Shown here: positions 29,108 through 37,984 of the stretch, in pieces
Position numbering within the stretch: the stretch's first letter is position 1
Layout of the letters: the number at the start of each line of letters is the position of its first letter
Virus record (IMG/VR): IMGVR_UViG_3300046703_000092
Span: 1 to 42,230 of that record
Reading direction: 5' to 3' (one strand)
Source: a virus
Length of the DNA: 42,230 bases
Notes under the pieces: generated by a model
Databases searched by the model: none
What the model saw: the letters and a program-made list of their open reading frames with translations, nothing else
What the model was told of the DNA's origin: nothing
Translations under genes and position numbers: made by a program

Positions 29108-32100
29108 TGGAGCACCACCTCCGTCTCGCCGTCCCCCGTGCTCCACCCGATCGCCCGCCCGGTCCCGCTCCAGCGGCCGGGCGCTCCCTCCGTGGCGACG
29201 TTCACGGCGTGCGTCGAGCCGTAGGCGATCGTCAGCTGGTCGTCGCGGAAGTGGGCGACATGGACGCCGACGTCGATGCGCGGCCGGGACAGCTCCGCGA
29301 GCTCGTCGGCGGCCCACTGCTCGCCCTCGGGCCAGGTGTACGGGAACGGGAAGCCGGCCCATGCCCCGACGCCCTCGCGCCCGACCGGAGCTCCGGCCTC
29401 GTGGATGATCGCCTCGGTCCCAAGTTGGCCGCGGACGACGTGCCAGAGCGTGCCGAGCATCGAGAGCACGAGCACGACCTCGCGGTTCGAACCCTGGTCG
29501 ATCCAGGCGAGGAACGGGAAGGCGGAGAGCTCCGCGTCCGGATCCGGGAAGCCCATGATCGAGTCGACCTCGAAGTCGGCGTCGCCCGCCGAGATCCCGG
29601 TGGTCAGCGACGTCGTCGCGTCTCCGCCGACGTCAAAGCTCGCGATGTGCCAGCGCGGCCGGCTCGTCTCCGCGCCGTTGAACACCGTGAGGGCCGACTT
29701 GAGTATCCCGATCCCGTCGCGGCGCGGGTCGTAGTCGTCGATGCGGTCGAGCTCAAAGTCGTATGCCTTGCCGATCAGCGAGCTCCCGTCGCCGGCGACC
29801 TGGTCGACCGCGGCATCCGCCCCCATGTCGACGAGGTGATTGGTGGAGTCCGCCGGGTCGATCCAGTAGTTGAGCGCCCAGTCGCCGTTGATGATCCGCC
29901 GGAGATAGCGGTATCGCTTCGCGACCGGGTCCCAGATCCGGACCGAGTACGGATCCACGAACGCGCCCGTGGGGCCCTCCGGGGCCCGCGAGACGATCCT
30001 CCCGCCGCTCACCTTGTAGACCGTCACGCTGGCGACCGCGTTCCACTTGATGAGCGCGGCGCCGACGACCGTCGGGATCGCCCACGTCCAGACCGACTGG
30101 ACGCCCGTGACCCGATCATAGGCGACCACCAGCCACTCGCGGAGGTTCGACACCACGTTCTTGTCCGAGATCATGACCGCGGACGCCGGCACGTTGTCCT
30201 GCAGCTCGACCAGCTGGAGGCGCGTCCTCCACGCACGCCGCGAGAGCGAGTCCTTGCCCGCGTTCGTCGGCTCGAACTCGGCCGGCGGACCGAGGAATGC
30301 CCAGCCGTCATGCCAGGGCCGGCCTTCGATGTCGTGGACGGCGCGGAGAAAGCTCCGGTAGAGCTCCCAGATCCACGCCTGGATCGCTGCGCACTGCGCT
30401 GCCACGGCGGCCTTGCTCAGCCCCCAGTCCAGCGACTCTTCGAGGACCTGGCGCATCCGGCGCTCGCCCGGGTCGACCGAGACTGTCGCCTCGGGCGTCA
30501 CGTCGAGCAGCGCCCACTGCGCCCACTCCGGCAGGCACTTCGCGAGGTCGGTGGTCAGGCCGCGCAGTCGGATCGAGAACACCAGGGGCGTCGGGTCCTC
30601 GACCACCTGAGCGCCGGCCGTGACGTTGCCGCCCGGCCCGTCGTAGATCGCCGCTCCGGCGCCGGCGGCGAAGCTGTCGCGGGCCCGGAGGATGGGCACC
30701 AGGCGGTTGCCCTCGAGCCGGCTGTCCCATGCGATCTCGGTCCGGCTCCGCCCGATGATCGTGTCGAGGCAGGAGAGGGTGTCGGTGTCGACGTCGATGT
30801 CGCCGCGGAACGGTCGCGAGCCCTGCAGGTCGAGCTCCCACTGCGCCTCGCCGTTCGTCGCGCGCAGGTCGTTGTGGATGCCCATGATCCGGGCGTAGAC
30901 GCCGGTCGCCGGCGTGTCGTCGCCGACCTCCTCAGTCAGGGTGATCGCCAGGCCGTCGCGCAGGACGGTGAACGGGTCCTTGCAGGTCACCTCCTGGATG
31001 CCCTTCGCGGAGACCTGCGGGCTCATCGTCCCCCACCAGGGCGTCTCGCCCGCGACGCTCTGAAGGCGGACCAGACGGTCCGACGCGATCAGGCCGATGT
31101 CGGGCGAGTGCCGGGAGACGTTGAACGTCATGCCGCCCTCGTTCGTGACCCTGCGGCTGCGGAGGTAGCGGACCGGCTCGATCGTCACGTTGAACGCGGC
31201 GATCGAGCCGAGGTAGCGGCCGGCCTTGTCGAAGACCATGAGCGGCAACCAGAGCAGTGGGACGTTCTGGATGAGACCGCCACCACTGGACGTCGGCCCA
31301 CCAGTCGTGGTGGTGCCAGCGATCGGCGGCGTGCCGGAGATGCCGGTCGCGACCACCGTGATCTGAGGGACGTTGATTCCGGCGAGGGTGCCGCCGAACG
31401 TGATGACGAGATCGGCCGTGTTCAGCGGTCCGCCCGTGATCGTGATGTCTCCGGGGGCGAGGTTCGAGAGGGCCTCGAGGGCCGCCTGCGCGGTGGCCGC
31501 GTTGGCCGTTCCGGTAATCGCCCCGGTTGACTGCCCGTCGAAAGTGAGCACGTAGCTCGTGACGGGGCCGCCAGACGCGATGACCTGGACCTCGTTGGCG
31601 AGTGGCGCCGAGCCGAGCAGATCGAAGAGCTGGCGCAGCGAGGCGCCGACCGCGTCCGTCAGGAAGTCGAACGGCTGAGAGAGCGTCGACCCGACCGGCC
31701 CCGTGAGATCGAACAGCTGGTGAAGGGTGACGCTGACGTCCGGCGCGAGCAAGTCGAACGGCTGGGAGAGCGCGGACGAGACCGCGAGCAAGTCGAACAA
31801 CTGGTGGAGGCTCGCGAGGGATCGCGTGACGCTCGGCGTCGGGATGACCAGGGCGATCGCGACCGGGCTCGGGACCAGCGTCCGGATGCCGCCCGTCAGG
31901 ACCGGGACCGGGATGAAGAGAGGGATGGCGACCGGGCTCGGGGCGAGGATAAAGGTGATCGTAGGCGTCGGGATGACCAGGGCGATCGCGACCGGGCTCG
32001 GGACCAGCGTGCCGAGGAACGGCGCCGGGATCGCGAGGTGGATCGCGACCGGGCTGGGATGCAGCGCTCGCGGGCGATCGATCGCCGGGACCGGTACGAC

Positions 32101-32211
32101 CAGCGCGATCGCGACCGGCGCCGGCGTCAGGACATAGGCGGTCTCAGGCCCGACGAGCCCGCCGCCCGGCCCGACGAGCCCGCCGCCCGGCCCGACGAGC
32201 GCCCTAGTCAT
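29095..32211 (-). CDS. Large tail hub/baseplate-like protein with repeat-rich N-terminus
   Basis: A 1038-residue protein. Residues 5-22 hold Gly-rich LVGPGGG repeats. Residues 28-132 hold five PSPVAIALVIPTP-type repeats, and 133-200 five alternating HQLFDL/SQPFDL repeats. Residues 206-305 form a domain resembling a repeat found in large phage and bacterial surface proteins (ANEVQVIASGG, TFDGQSTG, AQAALEALSN, GDITITGG). From about 315 on there is a siphophage hub-like region (VSRHSPDIGLIASDRLVRLQ). The C-terminus is beta-rich with many tryptophans. It probably joins tail tube to fibres. The functions of the repeats are unknown. Confidence 0.75.
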   Translation of the reverse strand: MTRALVGPGGGLVGPGGGLVGPETAYVLTPAPVAIALVVPVPAIDRPRALHPSPVAIHLAIPAPFLGTLVPSPVAIALVIPTPTITFILAPSPVAIPLFIPVPVLTGGIRTLVPSPVAIALVIPTPSVTRSLASLHQLFDLLAVSSALSQPFDLLAPDVSVTLHQLFDLTGPVGSTLSQPFDFLTDAVGASLRQLFDLLGSAPLANEVQVIASGGPVTSYVLTFDGQSTGAITGTANAATAQAALEALSNLAPGDITITGGPLNTADLVITFGGTLAGINVPQITVVATGISGTPPIAGTTTTGGPTSSGGGLIQNVPLLWLPLMVFDKAGRYLGSIAAFNVTIEPVRYLRSRRVTNEGGMTFNVSRHSPDIGLIASDRLVRLQSVAGETPWWGTMSPQVSAKGIQEVTCKDPFTVLRDGLAITLTEEVGDDTPATGVYARIMGIHNDLRATNGEAQWELDLQGSRPFRGDIDVDTDTLSCLDTIIGRSRTEIAWDSRLEGNRLVPILRARDSFAAGAGAAIYDGPGGNVTAGAQVVEDPTPLVFSIRLRGLTTDLAKCLPEWAQWALLDVTPEATVSVDPGERRMRQVLEESLDWGLSKAAVAAQCAAIQAWIWELYRSFLRAVHDIEGRPWHDGWAFLGPPAEFEPTNAGKDSLSRRAWRTRLQLVELQDNVPASAVMISDKNVVSNLREWLVVAYDRVTGVQSVWTWAIPTVVGAALIKWNAVASVTVYKVSGGRIVSRAPEGPTGAFVDPYSVRIWDPVAKRYRYLRRIINGDWALNYWIDPADSTNHLVDMGADAAVDQVAGDGSSLIGKAYDFELDRIDDYDPRRDGIGILKSALTVFNGAETSRPRWHIASFDVGGDATTSLTTGISAGDADFEVDSIMGFPDPDAELSAFPFLAWIDQGSNREVVLVLSMLGTLWHVVRGQLGTEAIIHEAGAPVGREGVGAWAGFPFPYTWPEGEQWAADELAELSRPRIDVGVHVAHFRDDQLTIAYGSTHAVNVATEGAPGRWSGTGRAIGWSTGDGETEVVLQWLP
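31835..31881. repeat. 47-bp direct repeat, copy 1
   Basis: Identical to 31964-32010, inside the PVAI-repeat region of the large tail gene. The copies are offset by 129 bp (43 codons), so recombination between them would keep the reading frame. Confidence 0.9.
31964..32010. repeat. 47-bp direct repeat, copy 2
   Basis: Second copy of the 47-bp unit. It encodes the LVPSPVAIALVIPTP repeat in the same frame as copy 1. Nucleotide identity over the full 47 bases implies a recent duplication or gene conversion. Confidence 0.9.
32147..32200. repeat. 21-bp tandem repeat at the tail gene 5' end
   Basis: Two complete 21-bp units and one partial 12-bp unit, encoding LVGPGGG repeats near the N-terminus. 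The length is a multiple of three, so copy number can vary without a frameshift. Confidence 0.85.
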
Positions 32212-32214
32212 TGG

Positions 32215-33276
32215 CTAACTGATCTCGGCCATGAGCGCAGCCCCGGCGTTGGCGAGCTCGAACCTCGCCCTGACGGGATAGCCCTGCGAGTAGCCGAGGA
32301 GCGCCCCGACGATCACGCTACCAGGGGCACCGCCATGTGGCGGGCCGACCATCGGGATCGAGGTCCAGATGCTGCCGTAGATGGAACTCGTATTGTCGCA
32401 GCCCGATCCGACCACGATGATGTGGCCCGCGGTCGACGCCGCGAGATCGAGCGTTACGTTGTTACCGGGGTTGTTGCCCGAGGCCGTCACGCCAGCCGTT
32501 CGCGTGAGCGTGTCCGTGATCTCCATCGCGATCATGCTGCAGTTTGACCCTGCAAGCGTCCAACTGATCGTGGCTCCACCGGCCCCGCCAGCCACCGACC
32601 CGACCCAGATCGCATAACGGCTCCCCGCCGTACTCGTGAAGGCGAGGATCTGCGTCCACGTCGTGTTGGTCGAGGTGACGGCCGAAACCTGCCCCGTCGT
32701 CGCATCAAAGACGAGGATGATCGAGTGCCCGTTCGCCGGAGCGGCGTCGAGCGTGATGCTCGTCACAGCACCGGCGCTGGCGCCTTTCATCTGAACCAGC
32801 ACCGGGACGGCAGGTGCTCTGGCCGCTGGCAGAGCGAACACCGTGCACCGCTTGTCGGTGATCTGACCGCTGCTGATCGCCGTGTCGCTCGCCGGGACGT
32901 CGACCATCGCGAGCGCGACGTGGCCGCTCGGCAGATCGGGAGGCTTGGGTGAGGCGGCCGCCGTGCCAGCGGTGACGGTCTTGGTGCCCGTCGCGCTGGC
33001 GGAGACGAGGTCGATCCGCGGGTTCGTCCCGTCCGCGGTCGTGATCGTGACGTTGCCAGCGGTCACGGCGACGGACGCGGCGCCGGCCGCCGGCTGGATC
33101 GACCCGGCCGCGACCGCGAGCGTCATGTCCGGCGAGCCCTGCGCGGTGACGCCACAGCCCGTCAGGACGCCGGTCCCAGCGAGCGCGGCGACCAGGATGG
33201 CGATGTCGGTCGAGTACCACGGCGACTGGCGAGCCGGGACGCCGGCGACGTCCTGGCCGGGAATTGTGAATGGCAT
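32215..33276 (-). CDS. Tail fibre/baseplate-upper-like protein
   Basis: A 353-residue protein. The N-terminal 150 residues match a frequent phage tail-fibre base: GVTAQGSPDMTLAVAAGSI, NPRIDLVSASATGTKTVTAG, PPDLPSGHVALAMVDVPASD and ISSGQITDKR. The C-terminal 200 residues are beta-rich and Ser/Thr/Gly-rich (SITLDAAPANGHSIILVFDA), suggesting a jelly-roll tip. It likely trimerises at the tail end. AGGAGG lies 6 nt before the ATG at 33276. Confidence 0.75.
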   Translation of the reverse strand: MPFTIPGQDVAGVPARQSPWYSTDIAILVAALAGTGVLTGCGVTAQGSPDMTLAVAAGSIQPAAGAASVAVTAGNVTITTADGTNPRIDLVSASATGTKTVTAGTAAASPKPPDLPSGHVALAMVDVPASDTAISSGQITDKRCTVFALPAARAPAVPVLVQMKGASAGAVTSITLDAAPANGHSIILVFDATTGQVSAVTSTNTTWTQILAFTSTAGSRYAIWVGSVAGGAGGATISWTLAGSNCSMIAMEITDTLTRTAGVTASGNNPGNNVTLDLAASTAGHIIVVGSGCDNTSSIYGSIWTSIPMVGPPHGGAPGSVIVGALLGYSQGYPVRARFELANAGAALMAEIS

Positions 33277-33286
33277 GGGGAGCCTC

Positions 33287-33718
33287 CTACAGCTGTGCGA
33301 TGCCCTCGCCATTCCAGGCCACGGCCACGTTCGATCCGTTCCCATCGAACGGGAAGCCGCCCGAGTCGATGAAGAGGATCGGGATCGAGTCAGCGTCGTT
33401 CGTCACGAACTTGTAGACGACCATCCCGACCGCCTGCCGGGTCCCGACGCCGAGCGTCGACCAGGTGATGTCGTCGGCGTCCATCTCGGCCCGGTTGTTC
33501 GGGTCATCCTCGTTCGTGGCGATCCCGGCGAACGTCTTGCGGGCGTAGCTCGCGCCGTTGTACTCGTCGAGCGTCCCGATCCCGGAGATCGTCGCGGCGT
33601 CCTGGTCCGTGTCGGCCGTCGTGTTCGACATGACCAGCAGGACGCGGATGTCGGAGGTGTGCCAGGTGAGGGTGCTCCGGGCGATGCCGTACTTGGCTGG
33701 CGTGTACGCGAAGCTCAT
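33287..33718 (-). CDS. Tail-region structural protein
   Basis: A 143-residue protein, mostly beta (IARSTLTWHTSDIRVLLVMS, AVGMVVYKFVTNDADSIPIL), with many Asp/Thr residues. The pattern SDIRVLLVMSNTTADTDQDA followed by EYNGASYARKTF is frequent in small tail-module proteins of siphophages, but no activity is assigned. It is located between the fibre-like gene and another structural gene, so it is probably a virion part. Confidence 0.6.
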   Translation of the reverse strand: MSFAYTPAKYGIARSTLTWHTSDIRVLLVMSNTTADTDQDAATISGIGTLDEYNGASYARKTFAGIATNEDDPNNRAEMDADDITWSTLGVGTRQAVGMVVYKFVTNDADSIPILFIDSGGFPFDGNGSNVAVAWNGEGIAQL

Positions 33719-33728
33719 GGCGTCTCCT

Positions 33729-34439
33729 TTAGATCGCTTCGGTGGCGAGCGGTAGATCCTGGGCTCCAGCCGTCGCCGCGGCAGACCAGGTGACCTTCTC
33801 CCAGATGCCGTAGTTGTCGCTCGCGGCGAGCGCCGGGAGCCGGAGCCCGGCTGACTTCGAGGCCGCAGCGAGCCAGAGGAAGCAGGACGCCTTGCCGATC
33901 CCGATCGTGCCTCGGGTCGTCCCGCCCGAGCCCTGCTTGATCGTCACGATCCGGCTCGCCGAGACGGTGGTGTGGAAGCCGAGCACCTCCGCGAAGGTCG
34001 CGACCGAGAGGACCGCCGAGGCGCCCGTCAGGACGACTGTCTCCTTGGTCGGCGAGGTCCCGACGATCCCGTAGATGTCGACTGAGCGGGTGTCGGCCGC
34101 GTCTGACGCGAGCGAGACCTTGGCGCCGGCGGACCAGGCGACCAGGATCCCCGTCGCCGAGTCCGCGTCGTCGGCATCGTCGAAGCCGAGCCCGATGTAG
34201 CCGTCGCAGTGGGACGGGTCGGTCGAGATCCAGATCGAGGGCGGCCCATAGGCGTCGCTCGCGTGCTCGTTGGCGAGGAAGATCTTGCGGTACTCCGTCC
34301 CGCCGGCGATCCGCGACGAGCTCGAGACGTCGGCGAGCACGTTGTTGTCCGTCGCCGGGACGATCTCCGTCGCGCTCCGAGCTCCGCCCGACGACGGCCC
34401 ACTCGAACTCAAGAACCAATGCAGGTCGGATCCGTCCAT
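33729..34439 (-). CDS. Tail-region structural protein
   Basis: A 236-residue protein. The start holds GGARSATEIVPATDNNVLAD and GTEYRKIFLANEHASDAYGP, a pattern I remember from phage structural proteins of unknown role. The remainder is beta-rich (TKETVVLTGASAVLSVATFA). It starts a few bases before the stop of the preceding gene and is probably part of the tail tip. Confidence 0.6.
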   Translation of the reverse strand: MDGSDLHWFLSSSGPSSGGARSATEIVPATDNNVLADVSSSSRIAGGTEYRKIFLANEHASDAYGPPSIWISTDPSHCDGYIGLGFDDADDADSATGILVAWSAGAKVSLASDAADTRSVDIYGIVGTSPTKETVVLTGASAVLSVATFAEVLGFHTTVSASRIVTIKQGSGGTTRGTIGIGKASCFLWLAAASKSAGLRLPALAASDNYGIWEKVTWSAAATAGAQDLPLATEAI

Positions 34440-34440
34440 G

Positions 34441-34848
34441 TCAGCTCCAGGTTGGGTCGGGGGCGATGGCCTTGGCGGTGCAGAGCCCGGTCTCGGTATC
34501 GACGACGAGGCCGGCGTCGAAGTACACGGCGACGCTCTTGCCGGTGTCCGTCTCGCCGGGCCGCGCGCGGGTGTACGTGTGGACGCCGGGCGCCGTGCGG
34601 GCCTTGGCGATCGCGAGGTCGCCCGGGCCGAGGGTCGGGTCCATGAAGTTAAGGCTGGTGATCAGGAACGTGAACCGGCCGGGCGTCGGCTGCTGGCGGT
34701 TGAACACCGGGGTTCGCGCCTGCATGTCGGTCAGGAGCACGGTCGCCCCGAAGTCGGCCTCGGCCTCTGGGACGGTGCAGACGAACTTGTCGGCGTCGTT
34801 GAAGTCGGTCCCGTCGATCTTGTGGATCCAGCGCGTCGCAGCGGTCAT
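34441..34848 (-). CDS. Putative tail-tip protein downstream of tape measure
   Basis: A 135-residue protein, beta-rich, with IDGTDFNDADKFVCTVPEAE at the start and AVYFDAGLVVDTETGLCTAK at the end. The gene directly after the tape measure usually encodes a distal tail or tail-tip protein, and this one overlaps the tape measure gene by 4 bp. It is shorter than typical Dit proteins (over 200 residues), so the name is only positional. Confidence 0.5.
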   Translation of the reverse strand: MTAATRWIHKIDGTDFNDADKFVCTVPEAEADFGATVLLTDMQARTPVFNRQQPTPGRFTFLITSLNFMDPTLGPGDLAIAKARTAPGVHTYTRARPGETDTGKSVAVYFDAGLVVDTETGLCTAKAIAPDPTWS

Positions 34849-37229
34849 CCCTGCACCGCCGCGAGGAACCGGAGGCTCTGCACGAGGCTGAACTCGTCGT
34901 GCGCGTCGGCGATCTCGACGTGCTCGATGTTGATGCGCTGCTCGCGCGCGCCGGCGGCTTGGCCCCCGCCCGGCTGGGCGCTCATCGCCGACTGCCCACG
35001 ATCGACGTAGGTCAGCATTGCGCGGTCCACGTAGGGGACCGAGGGCAGGATGTAGCCGTTCGTCTCGGGGATGAACAGCTCGGGGCGCTTCTCCCCGACG
35101 ATGTATGGCACGCCTGCGCGGGCGGGGCCACCGTTCGCGAGTCCGCCGCCACCGCCGATGCTGACATGGATGCCGCCCACGGTGAGCTTCCGACCGGCCC
35201 CCAGCGTGAAGCCGTCCCCGAACGCTCCGCCTGCTGCCAGGCCCGCCAGCCGCGCGTCCGCCGCCGTCTTGTCGAGCTCGGCGATCACAGCGTCGTGCGC
35301 CGCCTTGGCGTAGGCGCGGATCGTCGGGTCCGCATCCTTCATCCCGGCAGCGAGTGCGTCCATCGCCTTCTTGCCGAGTGGTCCGCTTTCCCCCGCGATC
35401 GTCACCAGTCGGTCGAGGATCGCCTCCTTGGCCGCGATGGCCTGGGCACGGACCGCCGGGCGGCTGTCCCCCAAGCCCGCGGCCAGTGACTTGCTCGTCA
35501 GCTCACCGACGAGCCGTGCCGCCTCTGCCTGGGGCGTCAACTCCGACTTCATCAGCGCCAGCATCGTGGTGAAGGCGTCGAGCGGGGCTTTCTCGGCCGC
35601 GACGATGCCCTCCGCCATCGCGGTCATGCTCTCGACGCCGGTGGCGTGGCCCTGCCTGTGGGCGGCGTCCATGACGCCCTTGAGGCCGGTCCCGAAGGTG
35701 GCGACCAGCTGGTCGACGGGGATGGGAGCGTTGAGCCCAGCCCTCAGGATCCCCCCGACCTCGGCGACGAGCCGCTTCGCGCGGTCGATCATCGCGGCCG
35801 GATCGATCGTCGGAGTCACGGTCGGCGCCACTGCCCCGGTGAGAGCAGCGTTCCGGCGGATCTGCTCCTCGTTGCTGACGCCCTGCTCGCCGACAGGGTG
35901 TATGCCCGCGTTCGGCGCAAGCGCGCCCTGCCCCGAGAAGAGGTCGGGCACGTTGAAGCCCCACCCGGACGTCTGCCGCTTCCACTCGTCGCGGACGGAC
36001 ACCAAGATCGCAGCGATCGTGATCGGGACCGCCAGCAGGAGCGCGCCCTGCATCGCCGCCCCGATCGTGGTGCCGATCGCCGTCCCGGTCGTCATCCAGG
36101 CCTCGACGCCCGCGGCCCCCAGGAGCGGCCCGACGATCTTCGAGATCAGCAGTGCGCCCGCTCCTCCGAGCCCGCCCGCGATCGCCGCGAGCATCTTCGG
36201 ACCGAACGCTGCGGCGACCATGAGCAGCGGCCCGAACTGGGTGCCGAAGTCGGCGAGCGCGCCCCCGACCTTGTGCAGCACCAAGGTCCACTTGTCGCTC
36301 CAGGACAGCGACGCCTCGGCCGCCCTGTCCGTGGCGCCGGCGGCCTCGCCCATCGAGATCGTGAAGTCCGCGAGCGTCCCAGCCCCGAGCGCGGTTGCCA
36401 GCTGCGGCCCGGCTCGCTGCCCGAAGAGGTCGACCGCCTTGGCCGCCCGGGCGAACGGGTCGGTCGTCGCCGAGATGTCGGCGATCAGCGCCTTGAGCTC
36501 CTCCGGAGACTTCACCTTGGAGAGCGCGATCGCAAGAGCTTGCGGCGCCTTCGCGGCGTCGATCCCGGCCGCGTTGAAGAGGTTGAGCAGCGCGATCCCG
36601 TCGTCGACCGTCATGTTCGCCGCGGTCATCGCCGGCGCGAGCTTCGACAGGCTCGCCGCCGACTCCGCGACGGATCCGCCGAACCGCTGGTGCGAGAGCA
36701 CCAGCTTGTCCATGAGCATGGCCGAGTCGGTCGCTTTCAGGCCAAACGCATCGAGCACGTCATCGAAGCTGGTCACGGCCTGCGCGGCATCGATGCCCGT
36801 GGCCGTGCTGAACTTGAGGAACTTCTCGGTCGTCGCGTCCGCCTCTGCGCCGGTGAGGCCGAGGTCGTTGTGGACCTTCGCCATGGCGGCGCTGATCGCG
36901 TCGAAGCCCTGCAGGTTGTTCTGGTACATCCCGGCGAGCGCGTGCTCGGCCTTCGCCGCCTCCGCTGCTGTCATCCCGGTGTCTGCCTGCAGCCTGCGCG
37001 TCGCGGCGTCGAGCTGGTTGGCGCCGGTGAGTGCCAGGCCGAAGGCGGCTCCCGCCGCGGTGGCGAGAGCGGCGAAGACCTTGCTCGGCGTGAAGAGGCC
37101 GGAGATCCGATCGCCGCTCGCCTTGGCCTTGGCCTCTGCCTGCGTGAGAGCAGCGTCGTAGCCCGACGTGTCGCCGCCGATGGCGATGTACGCGTCGAGC
37201 AGCTTCAGGAGACCGCCGCCAGCCGCCAT
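34845..37229 (-). CDS. Tape measure protein
   Basis: A 794-residue protein, the usual size and layout for a siphophage tape measure. The N-terminal part is Ala-rich and helical (EAKAKASGDRISGLFTPSKV). It has a TMP-like core with LQADTGMTAAEAAKAEHALA and DQAVT-like SFDDVLDAFGLKATD. Central hydrophobic segments follow (MLAAIAGGLGGAGALLISKI; ALLLAVPITIAAILVSV) that may insert in the host membrane. The C-terminus is helical and beta mixed. It sets tail length, probably around 110-120 nm by the usual proportion. No lysozyme or peptidase domain is seen. Confidence 0.9.
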   Translation of the reverse strand: MAAGGGLLKLLDAYIAIGGDTSGYDAALTQAEAKAKASGDRISGLFTPSKVFAALATAAGAAFGLALTGANQLDAATRRLQADTGMTAAEAAKAEHALAGMYQNNLQGFDAISAAMAKVHNDLGLTGAEADATTEKFLKFSTATGIDAAQAVTSFDDVLDAFGLKATDSAMLMDKLVLSHQRFGGSVAESAASLSKLAPAMTAANMTVDDGIALLNLFNAAGIDAAKAPQALAIALSKVKSPEELKALIADISATTDPFARAAKAVDLFGQRAGPQLATALGAGTLADFTISMGEAAGATDRAAEASLSWSDKWTLVLHKVGGALADFGTQFGPLLMVAAAFGPKMLAAIAGGLGGAGALLISKIVGPLLGAAGVEAWMTTGTAIGTTIGAAMQGALLLAVPITIAAILVSVRDEWKRQTSGWGFNVPDLFSGQGALAPNAGIHPVGEQGVSNEEQIRRNAALTGAVAPTVTPTIDPAAMIDRAKRLVAEVGGILRAGLNAPIPVDQLVATFGTGLKGVMDAAHRQGHATGVESMTAMAEGIVAAEKAPLDAFTTMLALMKSELTPQAEAARLVGELTSKSLAAGLGDSRPAVRAQAIAAKEAILDRLVTIAGESGPLGKKAMDALAAGMKDADPTIRAYAKAAHDAVIAELDKTAADARLAGLAAGGAFGDGFTLGAGRKLTVGGIHVSIGGGGGLANGGPARAGVPYIVGEKRPELFIPETNGYILPSVPYVDRAMLTYVDRGQSAMSAQPGGGQAAGAREQRINIEHVEIADAHDEFSLVQSLRFLAAVQG

Positions 37230-37232
37230 CGC

Positions 37233-37604
37233 TCAGTGCTCCCGGAACCTGACGGTGCCGGGGAACTGAGCCGCCATCTGGGCCATGGCCGCGCGGTACT
37301 CCGCGACGGTCTGCGTCTGGGGCGGCCCAGAGTCACGACGTCGGGCGTTCCATGCCCGCGCCGCCTCCGGGTTGCGGGCCATCGCATAGCCCTGGTTCAC
37401 TGCGAGCGTCATTCGGTCCAGGTCCGCCTCTGCTTCGCGCTTGCGGCGCTTGAGGAGCTTGTCGATCAGGAGGCTGAACTGGCGCGGGGTGAGCGAGGCT
37501 TCGAGCTCTTGGGGGCCTCGGAAGGCGGGCCAGCTGGAGAGGGCGAGCTCGTAGAGCTCCGCAGCAGTTGCAGCACCGTTGGGATCAGGATGGCCGGCGG
37601 CACC
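37233..37604 (-). CDS. Tail assembly chaperone gpT-like part (-1 frame of gpG)
   Basis: A frame open to the stop at 37233, three nucleotides before the tape measure start. It has no good start of its own and lies -1 relative to the gpG-like gene. It reads AAELYELALSSWPAFRGPQE, LEASLTPRQFSLLIDKLLKR, then a charged helix and ends FRFREH-like (VRFREH). The layout matches the lambda gpG-gpGT fusion made by programmed -1 frameshifting, so the 3' portion is normally made only as a fusion of about 248 residues. Confidence 0.7.
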   Translation of the reverse strand, partial: GAAGHPDPNGAATAAELYELALSSWPAFRGPQELEASLTPRQFSLLIDKLLKRRKREAEADLDRMTLAVNQGYAMARNPEAARAWNARRRDSGPPQTQTVAEYRAAMAQMAAQFPGTVRFREH

Positions 37605-37978
37605 TTTCGGAGCAGCTCGGCGATCTGAGGGAAGGCCTCATCGAGCACCGCCTTGAGCCCGGTCCAGACCTCGCGCTCGCTGGCATGGCTCCCGATCCAC
37701 TCGGCGCCGCCGAGCGACCCGGCCTCGTCATAGGAGACCAGCAGGTCGATGTGCTGGTCGGTCATGGCCGCGACGGTCGCGACGAGCTTCGTCCAGTCAT
37801 CGGCGCTGCCCGCGAGTGACGTCAAGCCCGCGCCGATCGTCTCGGCCAGGCCCTTCTTCCACGCGCGGTTGCGATCGATGGTGAGGGGGGCCACGTACTT
37901 CGCGTGGCCCCCCAGGACGATCCGGATCCCTGCGCGGGTCAGGATCTCCTCTTCTTCGGCAGGCGTCAGCTCGGGCAT
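37466..37978 (-). CDS. Tail assembly chaperone, gpG-like
   Basis: A 170-residue protein, acidic and helical (LTPAEEEEILTRAGIRIVLG, WKKGLAETIGAGLTSLAGSA, LDEAFPQIAELLRKVPPAI). It lies between the tail tube gene and the tape measure, the fixed position of gpG-type chaperones. Past about residue 150 the zero frame becomes Ser/Pro-rich and loses quality, while the -1 frame becomes strongly coding. This is expected if a fraction of ribosomes shift to make the gpGT fusion that recruits the tape measure. Confidence 0.75.
   Translation of the reverse strand: MPELTPAEEEEILTRAGIRIVLGGHAKYVAPLTIDRNRAWKKGLAETIGAGLTSLAGSADDWTKLVATVAAMTDQHIDLLVSYDEAGSLGGAEWIGSHASEREVWTGLKAVLDEAFPQIAELLRKVPPAILIPTVLQLLRSSTSSPSPAGPPSEAPKSSKPRSPRASSAS
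37604..37610 (-). other. Candidate -1 frameshift site (C CGA AAG)
   Basis: On the minus strand CCGAAAG in zero-frame phase (CGA then AAG) resembles the lambda G GGA AAG site. CGA AAG is a known -1 shift sequence in Bacillus subtilis cdd. The -1 frame is open from here to 37233. Codon third-base GC, however, favours zero frame for another 35-45 nt, so a later shift (for example near CCCAACG at about 37583) is possible. Confidence 0.45.
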
Positions 37979-37984
37979 CTGCCC

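Noticed and set aside
29107-31530. 807-codon plus-strand open frame opposite the large tail gene
   Set aside because: Shadow of the tail gene; low-complexity Arg/Asp/Gly-rich translation with no recognisable domain.
31816-32130. Diversity-generating retroelement target
   Set aside because: There is no reverse transcriptase gene and no second template-repeat copy; the repeats look like tandem duplication.
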